From Otatea glauca (lineage: Eukaryota; Streptophyta; Magnoliopsida; Poales; Poaceae), in the NCBI GenBank assembly GCA_036346275.1, contig CM070713.1:75198382-75262381 (forward strand): a stretch of DNA of 64,000 bases, given 5' to 3'. The notes beneath the pieces are model-generated. The model worked only from the letters and a program-made list of their open reading frames with translations, made no database searches and was not told the DNA's origin. The translations under genes and the position numbers were made by a program. This document shows, in pieces, positions 1 through 10,969 of this stretch; the first letter of the stretch is position 1, and each line of letters begins with the position of its first letter.

Positions 1-383
1 TGCTGGCTCGTTAAGTTGACACTCCTGCCGCTGCCCGGCCCGGTCCAACACACGTCCCGTGGTTCCACACAACGGGCCGTGCGCAACGCATCTGACACTG
101 GGCCACTGCTGCTCGCCCGACTACGCGCGCCGCAACCAGCGGCCAACACCCACTGCCGGTTTGGGCTGTGATTTGTTCTGAGCTGCTGCCACCGCCAGGT
201 TCACCACTCGCGCGCTTCGGCCTCCCCAACCATGCGGAAGCGGCAGGCGTGCTGCGTTGCAGCGGCGGCAACCTTCGGCTGCTGGCCTCTGCCGCTACTG
301 TCGCGGGCACGGTAAAAAAATTCTACAGCACCTTCTACCAGCTAGCTTATGTAGCACCCCTAGTGGAAACTAGGTAAGCAACT

Positions 384-881
384 GCGGCGTGCCACGTCAC
401 GGCTGTCGCTACCCACGTGAGCAAATTGAGAAAACGTGCGACCGCCGCTCCCTACGCGAGCAAATCGAGGAGACACGCGAAACGGTTGTAAGAATACAAA
501 CGTAATTGTGTTTTTTCGCATTTATTCGGCGAAACGGTTGAAAGGATATAAATATATCTGAGCTATCGTAGCGTGCCACGCCACGACCACCGCTCCGCAC
601 GTAAAAAATAGGAAAAAATGATCTAAATGGTTTTTTTTTCGAAAAAGAACCTAAACGCTATTTTTTTCGGATAAGAACAAAATAGGACCTAAACGTAATG
701 CTTAAAAAGACCTAAAGGATATAAACGTAATATAATTTTTTTTCCACAATAGGATCTAAACGTAACGTTTTTTTTCTCAAAAAAAAGGATTTAACCGTAA
801 TTTTTTTCCGAAAAATAACCCAAACATAATTTTTTTTTTACGGCTCGGCTCGAGCCGCGAGCCGAACCGAGCTGGCTCAAA
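384..881 (+). repeat. T-rich dispersed repeat, copy A
   Basis: The block opens with a GC-rich segment (GCGGCGTGCCACG, then GCGAGCAAATCGAG motifs). It continues as a degenerate series of GGACCTAAACGTAAT-like units separated by runs of T, and closes with a self-complementary GGCTCGAGCC-type segment at about 842-866. A second copy with the same order of parts and the same orientation lies at 19196-19660, which shows that this is one repeat unit. No coding frame persists. The class is not recognised. No target duplication or terminal inverted repeat was found. Confidence 0.7.
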
Positions 882-2218
882 CACCTCCGGTGGCCAGGAT
901 TCCACCACCTTTAATAGAGGTAGGATTCTACACGTGGTAAATCCTCGATCTCAAAGCATCCCACCTCCTTCTCCTAACAAAACAAAGTCTTTATGTGCAA
1001 AAGCCAACCGGAGATGGCAGCAACGGTCAAGCACATGAGCACCGTCGCCCAGCTGAATTCCACGTTTTCCTCACCAGCTCGCCGTTGCTACTCCACCAAA
1101 CCGTCTTCATGCCGCCATAGCCACAATTCACAATTTGTTCCGTCCTCTCCACGCACACCACCTCCTGATTGGTGCCGCCATTGCCAGTTCACCACGAATG
1201 CTGGAACGACAGGGTGGATTTATCATGCGTCATCCTCACTTTGTTAATTTCTTGCTCGCCATCCTCGCTATTTGATTTCTTTCACACGAATTGATATGGT
1301 AGAACTAGTTTGAAACGAAGGGGCGATATAAAAGGCATCCTAAGTTCGCTAGTCATGGATCCAATCATTAAACAAAGTAATGAACTATAATTAATCATTT
1401 GTTTTATTTTCCTCTTGCGAGAATGCGTTGAGTTTCATCGGTGAAAGAGAGGGAGGAAGGCATGAAACAGGGTGTGCCGCGTGTGGATCGACGAGTGCGA
1501 CGCTGCAGACTGCAACCGTCAGCTTTGTGACTCGTATGGCTGAACTCCTAAAGCTAGCCATGGCAGAAGTTGTAAAAAGAAGGAAGAAGAATAATTTGCT
1601 TTGAGATTTGTAATGGCCACGTGTCTAGTTTGTAGTAGGGATGCGACATAGCTTTTATGGCATGGGATGCTATAGACCTTTTTTTTCCGCGCGTGCGTTG
1701 CCACTAGCCATCAACCCGCGCTTGTTGTGGCTCTCGAATCGTGGTATAATCTATTATAGTGTCAAGTGCTAACCAAAAATCTTGATATTAGATTTATCAT
1801 AGTTGCGGGATTCATCGTAAGCCTCTACGAATCGTGAATCAGATTCGTCGAATTCAAAACGGTTCAGAATACAAAGTCCGTACTTATAGTGAAAATTGAA
1901 AGAAAAAATGGTAAACCACAGACCTAAATCTCATATCACGATTTGGATGAATCGCATTTCTGATAACTATGTTTATTACGTCTAAACAGCAACGAAAGCA
2001 TCTAACTTAAAGAGATGTACATTGATTCGGCACTTCGAATCAAGTTTGGTGAGTGAAAATATGGAGACGTGTCCGATGTTGGCATGTCGCCACTCCCATT
2101 CAAGCATGTATGTTCTGCATTATTGTGCGAGTGCGCGTGTATTTTGGGATTTATGCGGTGGTACCAGAAGGATGAGGCCAAGTAGTACTCCTACAAGATA
2201 CTGTGCACTGTGGAGCGA
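882..2218. other. Gene-free stretch
   Basis: Only short unconnected open frames occur here, and none has a recognisable domain or grass-like codon use. No tRNA, rRNA or clear repeat was recognised. The stretch ends at the target duplication of the hAT element that starts at 2227. Confidence 0.5.
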
Positions 2219-2226
2219 TTATCGAG
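2219..2226. repeat. Target-site duplication TTATCGAG (left)
   Basis: TTATCGAG occurs directly left of the hAT element and again, without mismatch, at 3660-3667 directly right of it. An 8-bp duplication is the hAT signature. Confidence 0.85.
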
Positions 2227-3659
2227 CAAGGTTTCAAATTTCGGTTTCGGAATAAATTTCGTCTCGGACCGGATAACGAAATTTCGGAATTATTTCGGAC
2301 GAAATTTGAATGTGAAAATTCAAATCCGGTCCAATCCGAGAAAAAAAACCGAAATTCGGCGAAAAAACCAGAAATTTCGGGGTTTTTTTGCACTGGCTGA
2401 AAAGTGGTCTAAACGTTCTCTAAAAATTTTAAATTTTTTTGGAGGTTCCTGACACAATGCTGATGTTCTCACAAAAATTTCAACTAATTATCACATCTGA
2501 GGAATTTTAAAAATTCGGAGAGTGATACTCCTGATAAAACACTAACCGACAAGTTTGATCGGAATGGAAAATGGTACAAATCAAGTTATAAACTGTTGAA
2601 TTTTTTTTCATGGTTATGATCCATAACTAATGTTCTCATAAAAATTTCAGCTTATTATCACATGTGAGGAATTTTTAAAAATTCGGAGAGTGATGCTGTC
2701 CTGATAGAACATTGACCGACAAGTTTGATCCGAATGGAAAATGGTACAAATGAAGTTAGAAACTATTGAAATTTTTTTTGCATGGTTATGATGTATCTAT
2801 AGTTCTCTCATAAATTTTCAGATGATTATCAAATTTTATGAATTTTTAAAAATTCGAACAGTACTACTACCATGTTAAAAGGTTTACCGGCAAACTTAAA
2901 CAAAATGAAAAATTATGTAAACCATAAAAAAAATTGAAAATTTTAAAGAATGGTGATAAGGAAGTTATTAATATCTCATAAAATTTTTGATTTATTATCA
3001 CACTCCAGTGAATTTATAAAATTCTTACAAGGCACAGTACCATTTATGTTCTTTTGTTTTTGATTTTTGAAATATAATATAACAAACGAAGTTCAATACT
3101 TACATAGATTTTATTGACCAAACAAACAAAGATTAAATTTTTAAAAAAATTTATATAATGGTACTGAGTCAATTATTAATCTCTAAAAAAAAATTAGATC
3201 ATAATCACACTCAAGAAAATTTGTAAAATTCTGACAATATAACTGTCCCAATTATGTTCATTCTGTTTTTGATTTTTTAAAAATAACAAATGAAGTTAAA
3301 TTATTTTTAAATTTTTTATGTATGATCCTAAACTACTAATAATAGTACCATAAAATATTCAAAATATTATAAAGCCTGTAAAATTTTATAAAAATCTGAC
3401 AGTGTTTCTGCCAAATTTTAAAATGTTTAAAAAATTAGGTTTTTCAACAAATTTTCATAGGAGATGACTTTCCTAAGGGTTATTGGACCAAATCCGGCCC
3501 TAAAACTTTCAAAACCGGCCAAAAAAACACAAAATTTCGTCGAAAAAACCAAAATTTCGGATTTACTGTAGCAATTCCACATTTTAAAAAAATTTCGGCC
3601 GGTACTTGAGATTTTGGGGTGGTCCGAAATCCGAGATTTTGCCGAAATTTTGAACCTTG
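2227..3659. mobile_element. Non-autonomous hAT-like DNA transposon
   Basis: The element begins CAAGGTTTCAAATTTCGG and ends with the near-complement of this (CCGAAATTTTGAACCTTG). That gives imperfect terminal inverted repeats of about 18 bp, flanked by a perfect 8-bp target duplication, TTATCGAG. The hAT superfamily makes 8-bp duplications. The 1,433 bp contain no transposase frame, so it would need a transposase supplied in trans. Both ends are rich in AAATTTCGG motifs, possible subterminal binding sites. Between them is a row of roughly 168-bp tandem repeats that decays from left to right. The termini lack the common CAGGG hAT start, so the superfamily call rests mainly on the duplication. 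Confidence 0.85.
2465..3400. repeat. Decaying ~168-bp tandem repeat inside the hAT element
   Basis: The phrase TTCTCA(C/T)AAAAATTTCA followed by TTATCACAT and a run of AAAATTCGGAGAGTGAT recurs at about 2465, 2633 and 2802. It recurs with growing divergence near 2972, 3178 and 3341. The first three units are clearly alike and the later ones only partly. The spacing of the first three starts is about 168 bp. Confidence 0.75.
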
Positions 3660-3667
3660 TTATCGAG

Positions 3668-4299
3668 AGCACTACGAAAAAAGTTGTGTCTATTTGGAAT
3701 GCTCACGTGATCCAGTTATCGACACAAACCAAATGCAAATACAGAGCAGCGCATCAAGGCCGTTGCGCAAGCTGTTTCGCATGCCTGACCAGATAGGGTC
3801 GGATTCGCAGACATGAAAACTCGGCGCATATCAAAACCAAACACAAAGGTCGTCGCTTGCGCGACATGCCTTAGATTCGCAGTTCCCAAATACGAAACAG
3901 AATTACATCGATTATTATTAAACAACAGCAACACTTCCACGTAACATGCCACAGATACGGTTACACAACGGGATACAAAACAGAACACGAGTACCCAGTC
4001 GACACTCGACACTAGGGATGCAAGCGGCGGTGGTCCGGCTGCCAGCCCGCTTATGGAGTTGGGAATTACTAATTTAAAGGTGTACTTATTAAATTTTTTA
4101 GTAAGGATATCTTCTCGTTGAGAAATGGTAACATCTACTTTTTTTTCTCTACTTTCCTCCCTCTAAAAGACTCTCTCGTCGTGACACTTGGCGCTATCCC
4201 CTTTTTCTCTCAAATTCACTTCCCCTCAAACTCAAAATGGTTATTGTTTTCCAAATTTTCCCTCAAATTTGTTGAATAAGAAGTATTTTTTAATCACTT
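3668..4299. other. Gene-free stretch
   Basis: This is right flank of the hAT element. The one open frame of about 100 codons on the minus strand resembles no known family. Nothing else was seen. Confidence 0.45.
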
Positions 4300-4615
4300 T
4301 TGAAAGTTTTTTAATCGAAATTTTTTGAACCGAATGTTTTTTTAGTAGAATGTTTTCAGAGTGGAAACTTTTCTATTTGAATTTTTTTGAATTGAAACTT
4401 TCTAATTTGAAATTTTCCGAATTAAAATTTTTTGGGATGAAACTTTCTAATTTGAAATTTTTCGAATCTAAATTCTTTGAGTTCAAATTTCTGAGTCGAA
4501 ACTTTCTAATTTGGATTTTTTTTAGATGAAACTTTTCGAATTGACATTCTTCAAGTTGAAAATTTTTAGATGAATTTTTTTCGAGTTGAAAGTTAAAATT
4601 TAAAATTTTCTAATT
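4300..4615. repeat. Degenerate short tandem repeat, ~20-25 bp unit
   Basis: Phrases such as GAAACTTTCTAATTTGAAA and TTTTTCGAATTGAAA recur about a dozen times with substitutions and length changes. This is a strongly decayed AT-rich minisatellite. A purine-rich GGGA tract follows at about 4630-4700. Confidence 0.6.
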
Positions 4616-6555
4616 TGGAGTATTTGTGTTAGAGAGGAAGAAAGGGAGGTGAGGGGAGTGAGAAGGGAAGAGAGGGGGGGAAGGGAAGAGGTGGATGGAG
4701 AAGATAACACATGCTATCTTAAGAGGGTGTACCCTTGTTTATTTAGGCTTAGGTTTTGTGACTTGTAGTTTAAAGCTAGTTTTTAGTCTTAACTAGCTTA
4801 AAAATAGTCTGCTTTTAAGTGAAGCCACGCTATTTGGTATTCTCGCTTTTGAGCTATGGCTTATTGTTGAAATATTTGAAATACACTTGGTTCTATAGTC
4901 AAAGATGAGTTCTGTTACGATCCAACAATTCCAAATTTCGTCATATGGCCTTATGAGATTTGACCAACAACGAAGAATCATTAAAAAAACCAGTTGAATC
5001 ACAATGATAATTGGTAGAACACACAAAATTCAATAGCAATTTAATTCATGACCATGAACTCCACCGTTCAATTAAAAAAAGGAAAATGAGAAAAAAACAA
5101 AAATCAGAGTATTTGTCTGTCACCACCATTGTGCCTCTGTTGTAGTTGAGTCATCATCGGTGTCACCGACGGGTTGTCGCTGTCGTCAAGACGCCATTAT
5201 TATCAGCATCTGGATCTAGAGATGATTCGCCACCGTCACTGCCTAGCCTCCTTCCTCTTGATCTGAGTGGAGTAATCATATTTGCCAGGGCGGCGGACGA
5301 GGCTGGCATAAGGAGGTTGGTGGTGGTGGAGGGTGACGCTGATCAAGTACGAAGAAGGGGAGCGAATGGCTAGACAGAGGCGGAGGTTGTGGAGAGGGTC
5401 TAGTGGCAGCAGTAGAGATCCAAATGGGGGTCACGGTGGAGATCCGGATGAGATGACGAGGTCATGGAGGAGCACCGAAGAAGTGTGAACGACAGGGTCG
5501 CCAACGTCGAACTTAGGAAGGACGATGCATTCGGCGTCGACGCGGGGATGGCGCAGGCTAAGCCCTAGAGGTGAGTGAGTTGCTAGAGTGTCACGTGTTG
5601 GATTGGTTTGGTGGAAGGGGAAAATTGAAGAGTAAAAGAGAAGTATCAAGACTATATAAATGATGGCATTAGTGCGTAATTTCTACAAAGTTGAATGCCA
5701 AAGCCTATCCCTGATTTGCAAAAGGAAAAAAACACTTATTTCCTAGCTTTCGGCTTATAGTTGTAAAGTGGCTTATAACTTTCCAAAAATACTGTTAAAA
5801 TGACACCTATTTATTCAAGCTTTTATGCCCCCGACTATAACAGTTAAGTGGCTAAAGTGGACAAACTATATAGGCCACCAAGACCTAGTGGCCAGCACAC
5901 TAAATTCTACCTCCGCACTAGCCCTCACCAGCCGTCACCTCCGGTTCACTTCGTTGCGGCGTTGCTTCCTAATCTAACACATCAAAATTGATGATGTAGA
6001 TCTTTTTTTCGTGTGGATCTCTAACCCTTCAGAACAAACGTGGTAGCTTCTTTTTGTATGTTTTAATATTATAATATATTATATAGCGATTTTGAAGAAA
6101 GAAAGGCTGTCTTAAAAATCAAAATGTTCCATCAAGGAACCGAGCCAGTAGCTTATGTAGACTTTGTGCCAACAATTCTACAAGTAATACCAGCCCAAAA
6201 TATACAGAAGAAAGGTCCTTATTCCCTAGATGGGTACAAGGAAACCCAACGCCCAGGCCCAGCTCTGCCACCGGAGCGCCACCACCGGAGCGCCACCACC
6301 GGAGCGCCACCCCCGAACACAATGCTCAGGGTGCCACGAGCAAAACCACGTCGGCAAGGCCAGATTTGAGTTCCCAATCCCACTCCCCAGCCTCTCCCAC
6401 GGCGCGTCATTCTTTTGGCACAACCCAACCCCCCACTACCCACACGCACTCTGAGCACCCCAGCTCCGTGCGTCCTTGCCTTCGTGGGCCGTGGCCTAGC
6501 AACGCATGTGGACTCTTTAACCTGGGCCCTGGCCGGCTAATTGTAGTTCATTGAG
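4616..6555. other. Gene-free stretch
   Basis: A somewhat GC-richer island at about 5146-5650 has short frames on both strands but no recognisable protein. Short tandem GGAGCGCCACCACC units sit near 6277-6310. No RNA gene was seen. Confidence 0.45.
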
Positions 6556-6558
6556 TAA

Positions 6559-6885
6559 ATGTATGTTTGGTTATTTGTACCAAGTGTATATATATATATA
6601 TAATGATTAATAAAAAAGTTATTTATATGTTTAGTTGTTTGAAGGGATTATCCTATTTAAGATGATGGGATATAAATTTAAGAAATATTTCTTATAAATA
6701 TTGAACCATTCTATTCACCAAAAACAATAGAACCAAATGGTACAAGAGCATCTCATCCTATTCAACCTCATCCCGCCAACCAAACACAACCTAAACTAAA
6801 TTATTCCATTAACCCAAAATAATAGAACCAAATAGTATATGACCATCACATCCCATCGATCACATCCTACCAACCAAACACACCC
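6559..6885. mobile_element. Tourist-like MITE (PIF/Harbinger type), copy 1
   Basis: The ends are ATGTATGTTTGGTT on the left and CCAACCAAACACACCC on the right, which are imperfect inverted repeats of the GGGTGTGTTTGGTTG kind. They are flanked by TAA at 6556-6558 and TAA at 6886-6888, as expected for the 3-bp TWA target of PIF/Harbinger elements. The interior is non-coding and resembles the element at 7810-8038 (GATGGG..TA..TTTGAGAAATATT and CATCCTATTCAACCTCATCCC). The right terminus appears twice, at about 6773-6793 and 6868-6885, so the end was duplicated. Confidence 0.75.
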
Positions 6886-6888
6886 TAA

Positions 6889-7245
6889 ATTTTACAAAAC
6901 TATATGTTTTTTATAAACTATAAAAAGCTATGTTTTAACTTCTATCTTATAAAACTATAGATTTTACGAGAACTCGTATCACAAAACTACATGGTTTATA
7001 ATTGATCATTTTTGTAGCAGGTCTGATAGTGTGGCCTACATGGCTCGACCACCTCACGTGCGAGTGAAAATGAAAATAGGAACGTATGAAGCTGATATTT
7101 TGGCATACACTGTCAGACTCGTTACCAGAAATAGTAATTCTAACATTTATAATTTTATGATATAATTTCTTATAAAAAATCTATAGTTTTACAAAAATAC
7201 TAATTAAAACAAATAGTTTTTCGATAATTTATACACGAAACTAGT
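6889..7245. mobile_element. Fold-back MITE, copy 1
   Basis: The two arms are long, imperfect, AT-rich inverted repeats built from AAAACTATAGATTTT-type phrases. They meet at a centre containing GGTCTGATAGTG and its near-complement CACTGTCAGACTCGTTAC. A second copy at 33390-33757 has the same arms and centre. No open frame occurs. It abuts the Tourist-like MITE at 6559-6885 directly. The superfamily is not assigned because no clean target duplication was found. Confidence 0.65.
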
Positions 7246-7285
7246 AGTCACGTCACGTGAAGTACTTATTCGCAAGGAAAAGGTT

Positions 7286-7522
7286 CATCGCGCGCTGCAC
7301 AGGCACCCAGGGGGATCCGCGTCGTTCAACGTTGCTCTCCCACGCACCGCACCGCGCGCCGATTCGAGGTGGCTGCAGCTGACGGCGCACGCCTCAGTTC
7401 TCATGGTCAAGGCGCTCCTCCACGGCTCCACCCGCGGATGTGTACCCTTCGAACTGCGGCAAGTCTTAATGGCAAACGGCCCGGGCGACCTTGTCCCGGA
7501 CCTCCCGGTCATGATGCATTAA
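7286..7522 (+). pseudogene. Orphan coding-like fragment, product unknown
   Basis: One plus-strand frame stays open for 78 codons before a TAA at 7520-7522, in GC-rich sequence between AT-rich MITEs. Its high third-position GC resembles a grass exon. It has no start codon of its own and no upstream continuation, because the frame enters AT-rich fold-back sequence to the left. It reads like the 3' end of a gene, possibly carried here by a transposon, but I recognise no family. A chance open frame in GC-rich DNA is the main alternative. Confidence 0.3.
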
Positions 7523-7809
7523 TATAGCCAATAAGTCGAGCTTTAAAAAAAAAAAAGAATTACTGTAGGTCTCACAATTGCAGTGTACTAACCACGTACC
7601 TGAGGTTGTTGAACGAGATGCACTTTCATTGTCTTCAGGTCTTGCATTTTATAGTCCATATACTGAGCTTGAGGACGCTTGCTAATCCATTCATCGTTAT
7701 GCCACTATCCTCGTCCATGTATTGATTTAGAGTGCTATCATCGCCATCGACCCAACATGCAAAATGTCAACAGGATTTCCAGCACAATGCAAAAGTACGG
7801 TGCACTTAA

Positions 7810-8038
7810 AGTGTGTTTGATTGCTTGTACCAAGTGGTATATGTACGAAATAGTTAAAAAAAAAGTTATCCATGTGTTTGGTTTTTTGAATTGAATCATT
7901 TAGTTCTAAATGATGGGTTACAATTTTGAGAAATATTCCCTATATATGCTGAACTATTCATTTACCTAAAATAATAAAAACAAATAGTATAAAACCATCA
8001 CATCCTATTCAACCTCATCCCACCAACCAAACACACCC
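7810..8038. mobile_element. Tourist-like MITE, copy 2
   Basis: It begins AGTGTGTTTGATTGCTTGTACC and ends CCACCAACCAAACACACCC, with imperfect inverted ends. The interior is shared with the element at 6559-6885, including TTTTGAGAAATATTCCCTAT and CATCCTATTCAACCTCATCC. It has no coding capacity. A flanking TAA is seen only on the left, so the boundaries are approximate. Confidence 0.65.
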
Positions 8039-8251
8039 ACCTCCAAATACCCTCCAGCTCAAAGCAAGGCAAGCAGTGAGGGGGCTGAGCGCACGTGCGG
8101 TCTGGTCAACAGTCAACACCACCATGCGCTCAACGGCTCAAGCAGTCACACACTCACACCTCGCGTGGGCGTCCGCCTCAGTCCTTCTCCCCGGCCCGGA
8201 TACGCAACACATGCGTCCAAATGTCCGATCTCCCCAGGCCATCAAACGCTG

Positions 8252-8256
8252 CAATG
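8252..8256. repeat. Target-site duplication CAATG (left)
   Basis: CAATG here and at 14994-14998 flank the copia element exactly outside TGTTAAG and CTTAACA. The duplication is 5 bp and perfect. Confidence 0.9.
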
Positions 8257-8483
8257 TGTTAAGGAACCTCGCTATCGAACAGTCCGGGGTTCCCGAACAG
8301 ATCTGAATTGGAGAACAGAAAAAGAGAGAGACACAGGTATATGGGGAACGACGACGGAATTCTTTATTGCATTCTGATTTCATGTACATTAGGGGGGACC
8401 CCTCCTCCTTTTATAGTGCTCATCCAGGGTTTTGGCTAAGGGACCACATGGGCCTTCCAATGGGCTATTAGGGTTTCTTAACA
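8257..8483 (-). repeat. Copia element: 3' LTR (left copy)
   Basis: It is 227 bp, starts TGTTAAGGAACC and ends GGGTTTCTTAACA. It matches 14767-14993 over the whole length with about nine substitutions and no indels. Because the element reads on the minus strand, this copy is the downstream (3') LTR. Confidence 0.92.
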
Positions 8484-8497
8484 CTCCCCCTTGGGCC
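8484..8497 (-). other. Polypurine tract of the copia element
   Basis: Read on the minus strand, the bases directly before the 3' LTR are CCAAGGGGGAG. A purine run at this place primes plus-strand DNA synthesis in LTR retrotransposons. Its position confirms the minus orientation. Confidence 0.75.
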
Positions 8498-8750
8498 CTT
8501 TGCCGCGAGATGCATATGCCTCATTAAAACTCCAGAAAAACCCAGTGGGAAAAATACTTGGAGAAAGAGTACATAGCATACGCTTTACTATGTTGCACGA
8601 ATTGCCTCGTTAAAAACCTTATGCAAGAAAACTTCATGAAAAACTTGCTAAGGAAAAAGAGTACAATTCACCCAACTTCAATTGCTAATCTTCGAGATTT
8701 ATGTTGGGTATTCATAATTCATGCTCAGGATTCATGTGGGAGTATGTGAC

Positions 8751-10200
8751 ATATCTCCCCTTGAAATCTGCACTTCTCTAAGTCTCATCATCCCAATTCC
8801 TTTCACGCACCTTTCAAAGGTAGATCGTTGGGAGTGATTTAGTGAACAAATCTGCAAGATTTTCACATGACTTAGTATGCAATATCTTGATCTCGTTCAT
8901 CTTATGCAATTCGTGAGCATAGAAGAACTTGGGGTTGATATGCTTTGTGAGATTGCTCTTCACATAACCCATTTGTGCTTGGGCAACACAAGCTGCATTA
9001 TCTTCATAGATTATCGTGGGAGTTTGCTCAATGTTCAAACCACATGACTTCTGGATGTGGTGAACCATTCTTCTGAGCCATGCACATTCACGAGATGCTT
9101 CATACAAAGCGATGATTTCCGAGTGGTTTGTCGACGTCGAGACAAAAGTCTGCTTAGATGACTTCCAAGAAATTGCTGTTCCTCCACATAGGAAAATATA
9201 GCCGGTTTGGGACTTGCCAGTATGCGGGTCTGATAAATACCCAGCATAGGCATAGCCAACCAAATTCAATTCATTATTTCTTCTAAAGAACAGACCGAGG
9301 TCTTTGCTTCCTTGGAGGTAGCGGAAGATGTCCTTCATCCCTTTCCAATGCCTTTTGGTGGGTTCTGCACTGTACCGAGCTAGCAAATTCACGACGAATG
9401 CAATGTCTGGCCTAGTGCTATTCGCAAGGTACATGAGCGCTCCAATTGCACTCAGATACGGGAATTCTGCTCCCAGGACTTCCTCCCCCTCTTCTCTAGG
9501 TCTGTATGGGTCTAGGTCTGCTTGGAATGACCTTCTGATCATTGGAGTCTTTGCAGGATATGACTTTTCAAAACCAAACCTTTCCAACACTTTCTGTGTG
9601 TAGGTTGATTGATGTACCAAGATTCCTCCTTGGACATGTTCAAGCTGCAAGCCTAAACAAAACTTGGTTTTACCCAAATCTTTCATTTCAAACTCAGACT
9701 TCAAGTACGAGCATGCCTCTTCAATTTCTTCATCCGTCCCAATGATGTTCAAGTCATCTACATAGACGGAGATTATCTGAGAATCCATTCGGGATCATTG
9801 TATAAACACACATGGATAATCTTCATTGCTTGTGTAGCCTTTCTTGCGAGAGAAAGTCACTCAAGCGATTTTACCACATTCTTCTGATCGCTTCACCCAT
9901 ACGGTGATTTCTCCAATTTCACCTGCATGATGTTTCTATTTGCTCCATCTTGGTTGGGATAGGAATTCCTTAGGTACTTTCATGTATATCTCGAATCCAA
10001 GTTTCCATACAAATATCTTGTGACAACATCCATTAGCTTCATTCTCAACTTCAAGTTGGCGCCATTGAGATCAAATATCTAAAGGTAATTCCTCCCATGG
10101 TGGAGAATAGGTTTCTTCATAATCAACTCCGGGGCGTTGAGTGAAACCTTGAGCTACAAGCCTTGCTTTGTACCTTACAACCGTTGTTTTCATTTCTCTT
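8751..10200 (-). pseudogene. Copia reverse transcriptase / RNase H remnant
   Basis: The best-preserved frame is 8814-9788 (324 codons). It starts just before the RT motif YVDDLNIIG and includes MKDLGKTKFCLGLQLEH, YLANSTRPDIAF, the RNase H region and the terminal NLADLFTKSLP motif. RT sequence upstream (about 9790-10200) is recognisable only in broken frames with several stops. Two defects stand out. The position normally holding the first RNase H aspartate (usual YADAGY) reads YAYAGY. After LFTKSLPT an extra base shifts the frame, so the frame stops early while the usual C-terminus continues in the neighbouring frame to about 8751. The enzyme would be inactive. Confidence 0.88.
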
Positions 10201-10969
10201 AGAACAAAGACCCATTTGTGACCTCACGGGTTTATATGGGGAGGTGTGCGATATCTGCCCAAACACCTCTCTCTTGTTCGGAGAGACTAACTCTGCAGAT
10301 GATTGCCTTTTTCCATTCTTCCCAATCTAGCCTTTTCTTGCACTCTGCGAGATGCGTGCTCGGGATCATTATCAATGATCGAGGCAATCTTCTTTGCAAA
10401 GTATGCATCAATGTTGGTGTTGCTCTATTCAGAATTCTCCTGTTATTACAAAGTTTATGGCCATTTCTTCATGGGGTGCTTCATGCACTTCTACTTGCTC
10501 TTATTTGCTTTTCCACGTCGCAGAGCAAGTTCCTTTAGCTTTCATCGCCTATGTGTGCGCACACATTATTTCCGGTGGCTTCCTTGGTGGAAGATTCAAG
10601 TCCGAATTACCTTTTCCGTTGGCTTCTTTCGAGTGCAGTCTCAACCGCTCCCCTTCTTTCCTTAGGGCATTTTCGTGATTGGTTGTGGTAAGTCCTCTCG
10701 CCCGATTTTCTCCGGACGTCTCCGGGTACTTTGGGTTTGAGGAGCCAGTTTCTGTTCTTTTTCTTTGAGGCCTCAGCAGTGAGGATACCTTCTATTTTCT
10801 TTGGTATTTCCACCCTCTCGGTGCATTTCTTCTTTGGTACATGCGACTTAACCACGCCCTTGGATCACAAAAATGATCAGCGGTTCATTTGCTAAATTTC
10901 GCAAATCAATTATCTTGGACTTCGATTTGCTTCATTAGTGCGGGTCATGTGCGGGGATCCGGTGGAATG

